Source: Meandrina meandrites (taxonomy: Eukaryota > Cnidaria > Anthozoa > Scleractinia > Meandrinidae). From it: DNA of 64,000 nucleotides. The notes beneath the pieces were generated by a model, which had not been told where the DNA came from, did no database searches, and saw nothing but the letters and a program-made list of their open reading frames with translations. Numbering within the stretch: position 1 is the first letter of the stretch; each line of letters starts with the position of its first letter. Position numbers and translations under genes: made by a program. Shown here in pieces: positions 22,441 to 34,262 of the stretch. The DNA lies in the NCBI GenBank assembly GCA_963693305.1, contig OY855915.1, positions 8,197,607 through 8,261,606 on the forward strand, given 5' to 3'.

Positions 22441-23888
22441 TTTTTCATCAATATATCCTTATATCTTTGTATTTATCAGAACACAGATTTGCCAACGTGT
22501 GTTTAGCCTGTAGTATTTTTTTTCACATGCTAATGCAGAAATGCTGTCGGAATTGCGAGTAGTTTGGATAACAAGAAGATATTTTGCACGAGATGTATTT
22601 GTTTCGGCCTGAAGAGATCTTAAGCTTTGAAGTTTTTTTAAGTTTTGCTGAGCTTTCGGGTTTTGGAAAATCCTAGTTGGTTGCAAGGTTGGGCAAATAA
22701 AGCGCGCTTGATATTGAAATAAAACATTAGAAATCCATGTTCCGGGTGTTGTTAATCTTTGGAAACAAAAGCATAATCTTTGCATATTTATACCATTTTT
22801 GAATACAAGAGTTTATACGAAATCTCGAACTGAAAAGTTCTTCTTGCTCTAAATAAAATGAAATCACTGACTGACGAAGCAATATTATGTGTCGCTTTCT
22901 ATCACTTAATTTCCAAGCAATTTCTGTGCTTTTTTTGGTCAATATATTCTAGCATTGGAAGAAAGGAAAATAAGATCGAGTTCAAGCGCGTTCGACTCTC
23001 TTCGAATATTTGCACAAAAACAGATTTCGCTTACATTTTAGACCATTCTACCTTACCCTCACCATAGTATGCTAGTATAACAATGTCTTTGTGAAATAAA
23101 ATCGCACATACCTCGTTTCTATACGGAATTACCAGCCTGACAAAGCAGTATGACACCTTGACTTGCCACCATTGATCCTTCAACCCATTTTTAATACGTC
23201 ATGTGAGTGTGGTCAGCGCACTGGGCACTAGGATACAGAAAAGACCCAAACGGGGGAAGGGGACGCTATTTTTGTACCAAACATTTGGCTTCAACTTTTG
23301 GGTTTAGATCATTTTCCTTTCGCTGTTATTATTTTTATATATTCTTCTAATGGAAAGAAGAAAATAATAAGGAAGAAAATCATAAGAATAAAGTAATGTA
23401 AAATTAAGCTCGATCATGCTGTTAATTTTCAGGGAAATGCGCAGTGCTGTGCTTGGTTACAACAATTTAAACAGATATCATGCTGGACACGTGTGATGTG
23501 AAAGACAGAAACGGTTCATCGTATTGACAAAGGAACACTGGCCACGGGGGTCTCCCTGCTCTATGCCTGTAAGGCGCCAAGTATTTCTGGCCTTTGTTGC
23601 TCGCAATGGCCTATACCGCGCCAACTTTTTCCTTTTTTCCTCAATTTTTTCTCGGCTTTTTATCAGGTGAATATTAATTGTTGTGTTTAATCGTATTAAT
23701 TTTTTTTCAAGACCTGTGATACATAGTATCGCTTCGCACCGTTCGAGCTAGTTTGAGATGAACGCGTTTAGTGGTTTAAACAATTAATCTATGGATTAAA
23801 CTTGAATTAAATGCGTTTTTGCCTACCTTCCCTTTCAGATTCGAAGAGGCCTTTGGTTATGTATTGCTTGTTGCAAATGACTAGTTCA
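22441..23888. repeat. Module R, copy 2
   Basis: The stretch matches 2,490-3,780 and 44,930-45,830. A block around 23,530-23,620 also repeats an earlier block at 22,165-22,250 and reappears at 45,770-45,830. No gene is seen until the IST1 fragment. Confidence 0.7.
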
Positions 23889-24095
23889 CATGGCTCCTTT
23901 TTCCCCTCTTCCTGCAAGTCCTCATGTTTCCAGTGCACTGTGCACACCCTTCATCAAGGGACCTTTGTGCTGTACTGTACCTACAGATCTACCCAATTTA
24001 CCTGACAGTGTTCCAAGGAGAACAGTGCCGGTGGTGAAGATGTGGACTTTGATGACCTTACTAGAAGATTTGAGGATCTCAAAACGAAGAAGTAG
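23889..24095 (+). pseudogene. C-terminal fragment of IST1 (ESCRT-III factor)
   Basis: Read with one frame change near 24,015, the plus strand gives VPTDLPNLPDSVP followed by EDVDFDDLTRRFEDLKTKK and a stop at 24,093-24,095. The DFDDLxRRFExLKKK ending is the conserved MIT-interacting motif at the C-terminus of IST1, which binds VPS4 and spastin in ESCRT-III disassembly. Only the last exon-sized part is present, preceded by an acceptor-like TTTCAG near 23,838, and an AATAAA follows at 24,148-24,153. The N-terminal IST1 domain is absent. It is best read as a captured or duplicated terminal exon carrying a frameshift. The module R copies at 3.5 kb and 45 kb lack it. Confidence 0.7.
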
Positions 24096-24404
24096 CCTTG
24101 ATACGTTGTAGAGTTTCACAACGAATATACACTCACAGTTTTTTTCAAATAAATTTTGTCGGCTTTTTTTACGGCAATGTTCCTTTATGCAGCTCTTCCT
24201 TATGTCATCAGACACTTCTTGTTTGCAGTAGTGATCACTGTCCAAATTTTCCTTTAACAATACGTTGTCCAGTATATAGGTTATGAGAATTAAGCAAATG
24301 ATCAATCATAAAGATTGAATTGTCTTTGATATATCTGAGCAAAATCTCCCAACTATAACTAGAAGATAAGTATGGAGACTGACAAGGAGAATTCAATCAC
24401 AGGG

Positions 24405-24435
<31 letters not shown>

Positions 24436-25690
24436 CCAGTACTTTTTTTTGTTTAATTATTTTAAAATAATTTATGAAAAAATGTTTGACGAATATGTGA
24501 CATGACATAACCACAAGCCCTAATATAGGCGGACACCACGCTGGAAAATTAGCCCTGTCTCAGAACAGAAAACCATTGAACTCCGTTTGACGTAATGTTT
24601 CTGCCAATTTTACAATAAAACCTTGATGCCGGGCTTGATGGGGAGTCTGGGAGGCATTGTCCTCTCTTGAATAACTAAGTCTTTAGCCGGTGCTACAAGC
24701 ACAGGAGTGTCAAATACAGCGGACAAGCTCGGGACGTCGTCTAGTGCCCGTAATAGCAAGAGTCCGTAATAGCGGGGTGCCAGAAAAAAAAGCGTCATTA
24801 CAATGCGCTAAACAATATAGACTATGGCGAGGTTATCGACAGTGGATGAGGGCTTGATCTCTCCTAAAGAGTCTAGAAGCTAAGGCGCACAGGGCGCAAG
24901 CTGAAGTGAAAAAAAGCCACTGAAGTCTGTTGTACAGCTACTGAAGGAATTTATGCAAAAAAGGAATATTCCAGAACTCTTTTGAAGTGCGTTTTATCAA
25001 ATAACGTACAACAGACTGCAATGTTATGTAATTCAGTATGCTATATGAGAAGTTCATGATGTCCGCTTTATCGAATGTCTAAACAATAAAACGTTATTCT
25101 GGTACCAGGAAACTGTCCACAATTCTGTCGTAAGTCATTCCAGTAAAACCTCTATAGCTTTCGCCAGGAATCTGGAATTTCTCTAACCTCCTTTACAGAC
25201 GCTGCCAAGGAACACCTGCGAAGGAGGCCGTAATAGCGAGTGTCCTTAATAGCGGTATCCGCTGTCTTCACTGATCTGAACTGACATCTCATAAATAATT
25301 CTGTCGTAAGTCATTTCCAGTCAAACTTTTTTAGCTTAAGCTTTAGTTTTCACCCGATCGCCCCTGAAAACGAGTGCCTGGGAGGCTACTGTAGCTTTCG
25401 CCAGGAATTTTGGAATTTGTCTAATCTCCTTTGCAGACGCTGCCAAGGAACACCTGCGCAGGAGGCCGTAATAGCGAGTGTCCCTAATAGCGGTATCCGC
25501 TGTCTTTAATCATCTGAATGGACATCTCATTGCCATTATGACTGACACAAACGGAAAAACGCAATGCGCTTAACTAGCTTTATATCATAGGTTTTGTAGA
25601 GTTCGCGTGTTGCTGAAAATCGAAGTGCAGCAAAAAATACCTCGCGACGAGTATTGCGCAAATAATACTACTAGGAACAAATGCTTTTCA
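24096..25690. repeat. Spacer and module S, copy 3
   Basis: From about 24,400 it matches 4,061-5,470. The block ending GCTGCCAAGGAACACCTGCG occurs twice here (near 25,201 and 25,441) against once in copy 1, so S contains an internal tandem duplication of about 240 bp. No gene is seen. Confidence 0.7.
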
Positions 25691-26750
25691 TGTGCGAGTT
25701 GTCTGACACATAACAGCCAAAGCGTGGCTTAGAGCCACTCACCGAAGGCATAACTTTAATGGGGGACGGGGTGGGGGGAGGGTAGACTGAGGGCGCGAAG
25801 CGGGATTCCTTAGGCGGCGGGAACTGGGGGAAATTAAGAAAAATACCCAACATTTCGTAATATTTTGCAATGGAAATGGAACAAAGAGGAAGGAACAACT
25901 GCAGTTCAGACCCCCCTGTCCTCCCCTCCCCCTCCCCTCTTTACTAAAGCGGCTGATTCTGCAAGAAGGTGTTAAGAAAGTGAGATGAAAAAACTGAATT
26001 GATAGGTAAATAGAGTTGCTCAGATTGAATTAAAACATACTTATATAAGACAAGGTTAAAACTGTTTCATCGCAGAGCTCTTAATTGTTTTAACATTAAA
26101 AATCTGGTTGCACTTAAACTGTAACACATCTATCTCTTCTCAAAGGCTTTCAAATAGGAATACTTCTTAAGTTCACTGCGAGACTAAACACCGGACTAGA
26201 ATTATCTACTTTTAGCGATTTGTGAAACATGTTACATTACAGTTGTTATAGCGTCTTTGGCTTACTCCCTGTTTTCCATCTAATTGGGTTGGAATCTCTC
26301 CTTTTACTGAAAAATTCAGTTGACTGTCTGGACAGAGTAGATAATAAGATTCGAATCTCCTCTCGGGTGAAAAAGGACTTATTAATTTTCACAAATAATA
26401 TCCAACTTCTCAAACAAACAGAAATGTCTATAACACTTTCCGTGAAGCGGCGCATTGGAAACAACAACTAAAATTTAATCTTTAGATATGCATACTAAGT
26501 AGAAGTGCATTGAATTTAGACTGTTTGATATGTATACTAAATAAATGTATCTATTTAAAAAAAATTAAAATCATTTACGAAATCATGATACTATTTACAA
26601 GATTTTTTCACAATATAATTTGCATATATATTGCTCTTTGGAAATGTGACGTCATACAAAGCGAGACCAGAAAATGTAGAATATTGTCATTGGAGATACC
26701 GCGCATTTCAAAACACAACTACAAACTACAAATACTGACAAATGAAACAT
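25691..26750. repeat. Module T and 3' flank of unit C
   Basis: The stretch matches 6,740-7,300, 8,223-8,723 and the D and F flanks. The shared poly(A) signal is mutated here (near 26,068), and the hairpin 19-mer is present with one change (26,435-26,453). Confidence 0.65.
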
Positions 26751-28308
26751 CTACTTCAATATGAATACTTTGTTAGCTGTAAAGCTAGTCACGAGAATAC
26801 GTCCATCTGGTGCTGTTGTTAATTCCAACAGGACTTGGTAAATGAGTGAGAGTTTTGCCTGTGAAGCGACCGTCTAACGTAAATTGCTGAACTCGGTGAT
26901 TGTTCCAATCACATACCAGAAGGTTACTGGATCTGTCTGCAAACATAGCACGCGGATAGATAAATTGTCCGTCTTGATTCCCTTGTGTTCCAAACTTGTA
27001 TATGAAAGTTCCTGACTGATCGAAAACTTTAACACAATGATTGTTTCCATCGGAAACGAGAAACATGTTTTGGTAAGGAATGCAGCAAGTTGGATGGTTG
27101 AGTTTCTCTGGGCCGCTGTCTCCAAATATGGAAATAGTTTCTAATTTCTTTGACAGCACATGTATCCTATTATTGTTCCACTCGGTTACAACAATGCGTC
27201 CTTCATCATCCAAACAAACATCAAGTGTACCGAGTTTTCCAAAGCTTTTCACAACAGTTCCTGTCTGGATATTTATATGTTGTATTCTGTGATTCCATTG
27301 ATCTGCAATTAGAATCTCGTCATTTAAAAAAGAAGCGCCAGATGGGCGCTTAAATTGTCCAGAATTTGATCCTTGGTTGCCAATTTTCCTTAAACAGTTG
27401 CCTTCTTTTTCAAACGCATAAGCACAGTCTCCCTTGTAATCTGTCACAACTATCTTGCCTTCTGGGTTGAAAGCGATTCCACGAAACGCTTCGGGCACGT
27501 CTCCTTCAAAGAATTTTAAGTCCAACTCACCGACTACAACAAGTTCACGTTCTTTCACCTGCATAGCAAAAGGACAGGTCGGAAGTTTATCGCCATTGAT
27601 CTTCACTTCAATGCTGTAGGCGCCCGGTACTTTTGGGGTAAATTTCAGCTGAAGATTACCGTCTTCTTTCTCGCTAACCATCACATTTGTTACATCTTTA
27701 GCGGGTTCTATCAGAAATTCAACTTGACCTTTGAAATCAGCCTGGTTACTCAGCTCCCTCGCAGATGTTTTGGGGCATAACGTGATGTCTGCTTCTACAC
27801 CGGCCTGGAGAGTTTGGTCAAGTCCTTCCAGAGTCGAATGAATTGCAAAAGCTCCATCGGTTGTGATATCGCCCAGTTTCAAGCCCTCTAAAGAAGCAGC
27901 GGCAAATTTGACAAATGTAGTCTCGTTTTGTTTAGGAGCTTCAACTGTACGCAGCTCTTCAAATCGCTGCTTCAACGTTTCCTTGATCCGCATGATGTCC
28001 GAGCTTGAGCTTCTCTGTGACAGATTATTAGCAAACTCAACCGCTTGTTTCATTTGTTTGACCAGCGACTGCGCTTCCTGCATAGCCGAGTTCATTCTCT
28101 CGAGTCTCGTCACGCGCGTAGTCTCGAGTGATACAATCGACTCTCGCTCGCGCTCTCGAATCCTTGCGATCATTTGTTCAGCAGCTTGCGAGACTCCACA
28201 TTTAGCGGTTGCGACATTTCGTTCCAGCTCAGAAATCGTTTCTTTAAATCGTTGAATCACCTCACTAAGCTCACTTATCTTTTCCTTGATCATTTCAGCG
28301 CCTGATAT

Positions 28309-28314
28309 GATGTT
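28309..28314. repeat. Target-site duplication, left (GATGTT)
   Basis: GATGTT here and at 30,672-30,677 flanks the transposon. Uninterrupted TRIM copies have a single GATGTT at this point. Confidence 0.85.
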
Positions 28315-30671
28315 GAGGCCCCATTAGGGGGGGTCTGAATATCCCGTATCCCATTAATTTTTGTCCCAAATATCCCGTATCCCATTAATTCCTGTAGTTT
28401 GTATCCCTATAATTCAATTGAATACTGATGACGTCACTGTAAAACACATTTTCCGGTGCGGTTTCATACTTTAAAATAGAAATCGAGTGCAAATAAGGTT
28501 TGAAGGATGATTACAATGTTATTTTGGTGGAATGTTTTTACGCAGCATCCTGTTTAAGGTGGGATTGTCTTCGAACTGAAGCAAGAATACAATTTTGTAT
28601 TGTGTATCACTACAACTATTTCCCTGACCTGACAAGTTTTTACGTCATGTACTTGTATTAATCTGTATTCTATTCAGAGGAGAGTAATGGATGCAGTTGC
28701 TGGGGGTTAACTATGTTCAGTGTTGTTATTTAGTCATAGAATAAGAAAGCTGTTTCCTTTGGGCGCATTGACTTTCTCCCAGATCTTGTGGTTGAAGCCC
28801 TAGCTTCTTGCTGAATTTGTCCCTCTTCCATTTCTGAAGGCTCAATAGAGCAATTCTTCCGCAGTCTCCCTGGCAGTAAGTGGATCTCCATAATCCAAGC
28901 ACTGAACCACATAATTGAAGTATTCCTCTTCATTGAATACAACGAGGTCATCTTCAAGAGTAGGACTTGAGACTTCTGCTAAAATGCCAGTCATATCTAT
29001 TGTGTAAAGCACTTGCGAATCATGAAAATGGAAGGGTAACAATAATTCTTTCGTGTAAATAGCAACTTCAAACTGCCTTTCCGAAGGAGATACGTCCTTT
29101 GTGCATCTACCCACGTAAAACGGGGCTTGGGGTAGAAACGTTGGCTGATAACCAGGCTTAATGATCACAAAGGATTGCTTCTTAAATAATGGAGGAACTG
29201 AAGAATCTGCCAGACTTTGTTGATTGGTTGTTTCTAATTGGGCAAAGTCTACAGGTCGAGACTGAGTTGGTTTTTCAACATAACAATTGATTGGTAGGGT
29301 GCCGGGGTTATCCTTTGTTGACTTGTTTCTCACGGTAACTTGTCGTACACTCTGGCCAAATTCCTCCCGCCATTTTCTCATCTCTGCCAGCTGCTGCGTA
29401 GCGACTGCACTGTTTGTTGATGGCTTGGGCATTGTAGGGAGCCTCGAAAAAGGAAGGAATCCCTTCTGTTTAGTGTAATACGACGAGGAGCTAGTGAAGT
29501 AATTGAAGCCACACTGGGTACTTCGCTTCAAATGTTCCCTCAAGGTTGAAGAAAGTCTGTGTGAGAACTGCAGAACCAACGGCATGTTATTTCCCTCTCG
29601 CATTTCAGCAAAAAGGTTCTCCACAACAAGGGTAGTAAGTGAAGACAAGTCAAGGACGTTAAGGAATGCTGGCGAAACGTTTTGGAGATGTGAAACGACA
29701 TTCTCCACAGTCTTCAGGGTAAGGTCGAGGTCACGCATTGTTTGCGGTGAACACACTCCATCTGGCCCTTGCAAAGTTCTTTGTAGATTTGTCAGCTGTC
29801 GCACCTCTCTCTCGCATTGCAGAAAGAAATCATTCCCTTCTTTCAATGTTTTAATGGCCTCTTGAGGTGGGATTCTGGGGACTTGCCTGCGTGACTCATC
29901 ATGTCGGTGTACTCCAAATACCCTCAAAAACTTGTGTAACTTCTCCAGATACGCCAACAAACCAGTCACCCTAGTAATCATCCTTATCATGCCAGTGGCC
30001 GAGTCGCAAACGAATATGGTATTTACTTCTGTGCAACATGCAGTTGGTTGACTAAAAGAAGCCGTGGCGCCATCAGACTGTCCATCAAGCCCAGAACCAG
30101 AAATAACTTCTACAGTGGTAGAGTTTCCATCTACTGACAAGAGCTTAACCTGTCTTGCTGCCACGTCAGTGAAAGCAATCTGACTGGAAGGCATGATAGC
30201 CAAGCCATGAGCTTTAGTACACTCAGGAGTTCGGTTCTTTAGAAGTAACGTGAGAACATGATCGAATGATAAGGCCTACTGTGAGGTTGATGCCCACGAG
30301 TGAAAGTGTCAAAAGTGGCGGGAAATTGAAGAAAGCCAGGTGGGGGAGGGGGAGGGGGAGGGTTTATCTGGGTAAAAATATCTCAAGGGTGGGGGGGGGG
30401 GGGGGGGGAGTTGGGAGTGGTAACATTGTCAATTTTTCATGGGGAAATGCATTAATTCGCATTTTCAAGTACTTTTTTTTTACTTTTCGCGTCTTTCATA
30501 TTGATCAATTAACCTGTTTTATTCTGTGAAAAAAGAAAACGTTGACGTCCGATATCCCTCAATCTCTTTTCTAAATATCCCGTATCCCTATAATTTTTCC
30601 CCGAAATATCCCGTATCCCTATAATTTTTTTCGCAAATATCCCGTATCCCTAAAACCCCTAATGGGGCCTC
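28315..30671. mobile_element. 2,357-bp TIR transposon carrying an NHL-like gene
   Basis: Perfect 16-bp terminal inverted repeats (GAGGCCCCATTAGGGG) bound the insert, with the 6-bp duplication GATGTT. Next to the ends lie direct, not inverted, copies of AATATCCCGTATCCC: two on the left and three on the right, all in one orientation. A G-rich tract lies at 30,340-30,420. No transposase is visible; the only long frame is the NHL-like ORF (28,842-30,203, minus strand). The superfamily is not assigned. Confidence 0.9.
28842..30203 (-). CDS. Uncharacterised 453-aa protein with an N-terminal NHL-like segment, transposon cargo
   Basis: The frame runs 453 codons from an ATG at 30,203 and is open further upstream without an earlier obvious start. 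Residues about 1-85 read like a beta-propeller blade pair: DGNSTTVEVISGSGLDGQSD is followed by an F-x-QP turn and TIFVCDS, the pattern of NHL blades. The remainder (about residue 90-453) is a helical region rich in Leu and Glu, then a Pro/Ser linker and a beta-rich tail, with no domain I can name. There is no signal peptide or membrane segment. It lies antisense to nothing else and in the same orientation as the TRIM gene it interrupts. The length and lack of stops suggest recent coding constraint. It may be the element's own gene or captured host sequence whose first exons are missing. Confidence 0.6.
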   Translation of the reverse strand: MAIMPSSQIAFTDVAARQVKLLSVDGNSTTVEVISGSGLDGQSDGATASFSQPTACCTEVNTIFVCDSATGMIRMITRVTGLLAYLEKLHKFLRVFGVHRHDESRRQVPRIPPQEAIKTLKEGNDFFLQCEREVRQLTNLQRTLQGPDGVCSPQTMRDLDLTLKTVENVVSHLQNVSPAFLNVLDLSSLTTLVVENLFAEMREGNNMPLVLQFSHRLSSTLREHLKRSTQCGFNYFTSSSSYYTKQKGFLPFSRLPTMPKPSTNSAVATQQLAEMRKWREEFGQSVRQVTVRNKSTKDNPGTLPINCYVEKPTQSRPVDFAQLETTNQQSLADSSVPPLFKKQSFVIIKPGYQPTFLPQAPFYVGRCTKDVSPSERQFEVAIYTKELLLPFHFHDSQVLYTIDMTGILAEVSSPTLEDDLVVFNEEEYFNYVVQCLDYGDPLTARETAEELLY

Positions 30672-31292
30672 GATGTTGGGTTTCTCGTCATGGGCTGCTT
30701 TGTCGAGTAAAACGATCTCGTGATTTCGGTGATCCGTGACTATGCAAATTTGGCAAACACAAGCTTGACACGAAAAGCAGAAAAATCTCGTGATTTCTTT
30801 CTCGAGGAACTGCTACGAGCAAAACGGCTGTCGCTTCAACAAGGCTTCGTAATCTTCTGCTTTAAACTCCTTCACTGGTGTGACTTTGTGCCCTTCGAAC
30901 GATGCCTTTAACATTTCGTGTGCGTTGTAACAGTCTGGGCACAGAAATTGTCCACAGTCAAAACAATAGTACATCTGGGAGTTGGTTTTCCTACATTGGG
31001 AACAAGTCATGTTACTTCCATCGCCACTCCGTCGAACAGCAAGGAGACTCAACAAACTGTTGTGGAAGAAACTACTCGGCAAACTTTTGAAGCGATTTCC
31101 TTCGGGTAAATCTATTAGAGCTTGGCACTCCGGACAGCGGAACTTTCCTTGTCTGTGACTCGCTCTTGCATGATTCGACAGACACTCACAGCAAAATGTG
31201 TGAAGACACGATATAGTTTTGGGCTCGTTGTAGATATCGAGACAAATTGAGCAAGTAAGATGTTGCTTGAGGTTTTTCAAAAGGGACTCCAT

Positions 31293-31747
31293 CGTTAGGC
31301 GTCGCTCTGTGAAGTTTGCGAAGAATAACTGCGTCAAGGTATTTTAGTTCCTGTGAAAACCATATAAAAATGACGCTACAACTGTCTGCTTTGCGAAGAC
31401 ATGCCTGTCGCCAATCAAATTTCTTAAAATGTGTTACTATTCTGAAGTTGTTCATCCGTTGCATGTTTGTAGTCTGCTGCGAGACTATTTTTAAACTTGC
31501 GGGTTACGATTTAATTTAATCGTGTCACCGGCGTTAAGAACGGAGAGGGATTTATATATAGTACGCTGTCGCCAAGTAACCGAAACCCTTTATTTCCGTC
31601 AAAATATTTTTTTACAGATTTCTAGCAAACAGAATTGTATTCTGCCGCAGCTATATGCTTGTAGCAAATCAAAACTCAATAACAAGTTTGGTCAAGCATT
31701 TCATGTTTAAAGTGCTACTATGATGAAATTCGCAGGTTTTCTTTCAC
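31293..31747. repeat. Module U (short), 5' of unit C
   Basis: One promoter-like block is present. TTCCTGTGAA (31,348-31,357) has four spacer bases, TGACGCT follows, and CCAAT lies at 31,411-31,415. Beyond about 31,560 the resemblance to other 5' flanks fades. No gene is seen. Confidence 0.6.
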
Positions 31748-33483
31748 CATGACGAGCTTTGCCCTCAAAAAAAATTCTGCCCAGGAGGTCGTTTAATCTT
31801 GTACAAAACTTGTCATCGCATGCCAGGAAATGTGACATGAAACTGGACCGCAGATCTTTTCTTTTGTCACGCAGTCTCTGCATTCGTGGTCTCATGTGGT
31901 CGTAATGTATTCAGTGACTATTCAGTAAATCCTCTTATGGAGTTTTCCTCGTTTAAGTGCTATTATACAGGCGTTTGCGAGACTTCAAAGCTATTGTGCC
32001 CAAAAATTTTCCTGGCAACACTATCAAATCTAAGCTGGCATTTTTATATCGGTACTACACGAGATTGACCGAGACTGGAAACACATCATTGATTATCCAC
32101 AACAAAGCCGCGCGTATAAATCGTCTTTGGTAAGTTGCATCTGTACATGTATATGCAAGCCGAGTAAAATTGACATCAGTAATAGCTGGATCAAAAGTAT
32201 TTTCGACAAGCGGTAATATGAAGAATGCACGAATAGCACGAGAAGTGGCCGTGGCGCTTTTAAGGACTCTATAATAATTTATTTCTTGACTAATCTGCTT
32301 GAATTGAGGAGCATCTTAACGCATCTTCGTTTCATTTTCTTTGTAATATAGTTCTCGCTATGTTGCAAGTGTAGACGATTGCGAACCCAGAAGTCGACGG
32401 CCAGGAATATGCAAGCGTTTTGTTTAATGAATATAAAAGATTCGGCATTTTCGTCTTTCGATCATTGTTACAGCGAATAAATTAATTCTGGCGGGAAATA
32501 CAAGGTTGCAAACCATGTTATGGAAGCTAGACAAAAACCACATCGGTAAGTTGTATTAACAATATTTAGAAGTTATACACTTAAATTTTGCTTTTCTTGG
32601 ATTGAACTGTTGTTATCTGTGGGCAGAGTATTAACCTCGCGCTTAACTATTCTGTCCTACTTGGGTAGTCAGTTCTTTATTGAGCTGTTGTTATCTGTAG
32701 GCAGAACATTAACCCCGCACTAAATTATTCTGTCCTACTTGGGTAGTCAGTTCTTTATTGAACTGTTGTTATCTGTAGGCAGAATATTAACCTCGCGCTA
32801 AATTATTCTGTCTTATACACTTAAATTTTGCTTTTCTTGGATTGAACTGTTGTTATCTGTGGGCAGAGTATTAACCTCGCGCTTAACTATTCTGTCCTAC
32901 TTGGGTAGTCAGTTCTTTATTGAGCTGTTGTTATCTGTAGGCAGAACATTAACCCCGCACTAAATTATTCTGTCCTGCTTGGGTAGTCAGTTCTTTATTG
33001 AACTGTTGTTATCTGTAGGCAGAATATTAACCCCGCGCTTAACTATTCTGTCCTACTTGGGTAGTCAGTTCTTTATTGAGCTGTTGTTATCTGTAGGCAG
33101 AATATAAACCTCGCGCTAATGTTTTTAACGTAAGACCTTTTTATGAGCTGCCAGCTAAACTGTTGTTAACCATGAATCTCACGCTTCGATGTTTGTTGTT
33201 AATTTTTCTTAGCTAGTTAGTCACCAAAATCAATCTCGTGCTCCAGCTAATATCTGTTTTTGTTATTCTTTCTCTCCAGGGAAGCCGTTAATATTATAAA
33301 ATGCCAGAAAGCGTCTGGAAAATATTTTTGATCAAGTTCGAAAAGGTGTTACCGCCAACACGTAGATGGTGCTAATCTTGCGAAATACGTTCTTCTATTA
33401 CAGTTAATAATAAGCCATGGGTAGATTCAATCTACCCTTAGCCTAATTTGCATAAATTTTTTTCGAGGGCAAAGCTCGTCATG
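31748..33483. mobile_element. Possible TIR element enclosing a minisatellite
   Basis: Arms of 29 bp (31,748-31,776 and 33,455-33,483), starting CATGACGAGCTTTGCCCTC, match as inverted repeats at 28 of 29 positions. The interior is AT-rich and contains the 78-bp minisatellite. No target duplication is visible and no coding region is recognised, so element status is tentative. Confidence 0.45.
32573..33130. repeat. 78-bp minisatellite with 240-bp higher-order repeat
   Basis: Seven units start at about 32,604, 32,682, 32,760, 32,844, 32,922, 33,000 and 33,078, each containing CTGTTGTTATCTGTAGGCAG. Three units plus a short leader (TTATACACTTAAATTTTGC) form a 240-bp block repeated at 32,573 and 32,813 with few differences, so the last expansion involved the whole block. 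Confidence 0.9.
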
Positions 33484-34236
33484 ACCGTTTTAAAATATTA
33501 ACAAGTACTCTATATGAGAAGAAAAATGCCGTTTACTGTTTTCCAATACCTCTTTTCTTTCCAGAGATATTCAAGTTTTCTAAATATGCAAATTAGCAAA
33601 GTAGTGACGTCATACACTCAACCAAATTCTGGTTAAATACTAAGAAAGTAATATCTCAGCCAATTTGTATTGAAAGTCTCTGATTCTTTGCAGTAACACT
33701 CTGCTAGTTGTGTTTCACAATATGAACTTGACAACTTGGTTACCATGGCAACATGCTAGGTTCCAGATTCCCCCTATGCTTAAGGCCTTTCTGGCGAATT
33801 CTGGCATTCTCTGTTAATATTTGTAAATAATGCTTTACATGCGAGATCTAGCAAGCATATCAATGGATTTGGCAGACGTCTTGCCTGGGTTTAATTTTTC
33901 CGAACTGAAAAATTGTGAAATATTAAAAACAAATTGATGGGGACTGGAAAAGAGTGAGTTGCTATGGTAACATAATTTTATTACAGTTGTAGGTGTGTCA
34001 CCCGAGGAACTATTACTCTGCCAAGTTTCATTGGTCTCTGCAGAAAAATGACCGAGATAACTTAATTTTTGTACTTGACAAAAAATTGGGTTGAGTAGAT
34101 GACGTCATCAGTTCCCTAATTTGCATATTTTACGATTTTTTTAAGCTTAAATATCACTGGAACTAAAAAAGATATTTGAAAACGGTAAACGGCATTTTAA
34201 ATCTTTCATTAAATACTCTTTGAAACGCCTAAAATT
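33484..34236. repeat. 0.75-kb imperfect foldback
   Basis: Each half is an imperfect inverted copy of the other. Matching landmarks are AAATGCCGTTTACTGTTTTC (33,526) against the complement of 34,170-34,200, ATGCAAAT plus TGACGTCA (33,586 and 33,605) against TGACGTCA plus ATTTGCAT (34,100 and 34,119), and GTTACCATGGCAAC (33,738) against GTTGCTATGGTAAC (33,958). No coding region is seen. A related single arm lies at about 45,950-46,190. Confidence 0.65.
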
Positions 34237-34262
34237 GCAAGGGGTGAAAATTTGATCATAGT

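Larger units (their letters stand above)
26751..31292 (-). pseudogene. TRIM-NHL copy C, interrupted by a transposon
   Basis: ATG at 31,292 gives a complete RING (all eight C3HC4 ligands) and B-box 1. In B-box 2 a CAG codon has become TAG (30,813-30,815), and the nearby His of FHEKE is Leu. A 2,357-bp transposon (28,315-30,671) then splits the linker before the coiled coil. Coiled coil, filamin and NHL blades 1-5 read openly from 28,308 to about 26,825, where one extra base shifts the frame and an early stop occurs at 26,785; the original stop would be near 26,751. With three independent lesions the copy is a pseudogene. Up to the stop it could encode a RING/B-box 1 peptide of about 159 residues. 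Confidence 0.92.

Noticed and set aside
32573..33130. CRISPR-like array
   Set aside because: The units are contiguous 78-bp tandem copies without unique spacers, in eukaryotic DNA.
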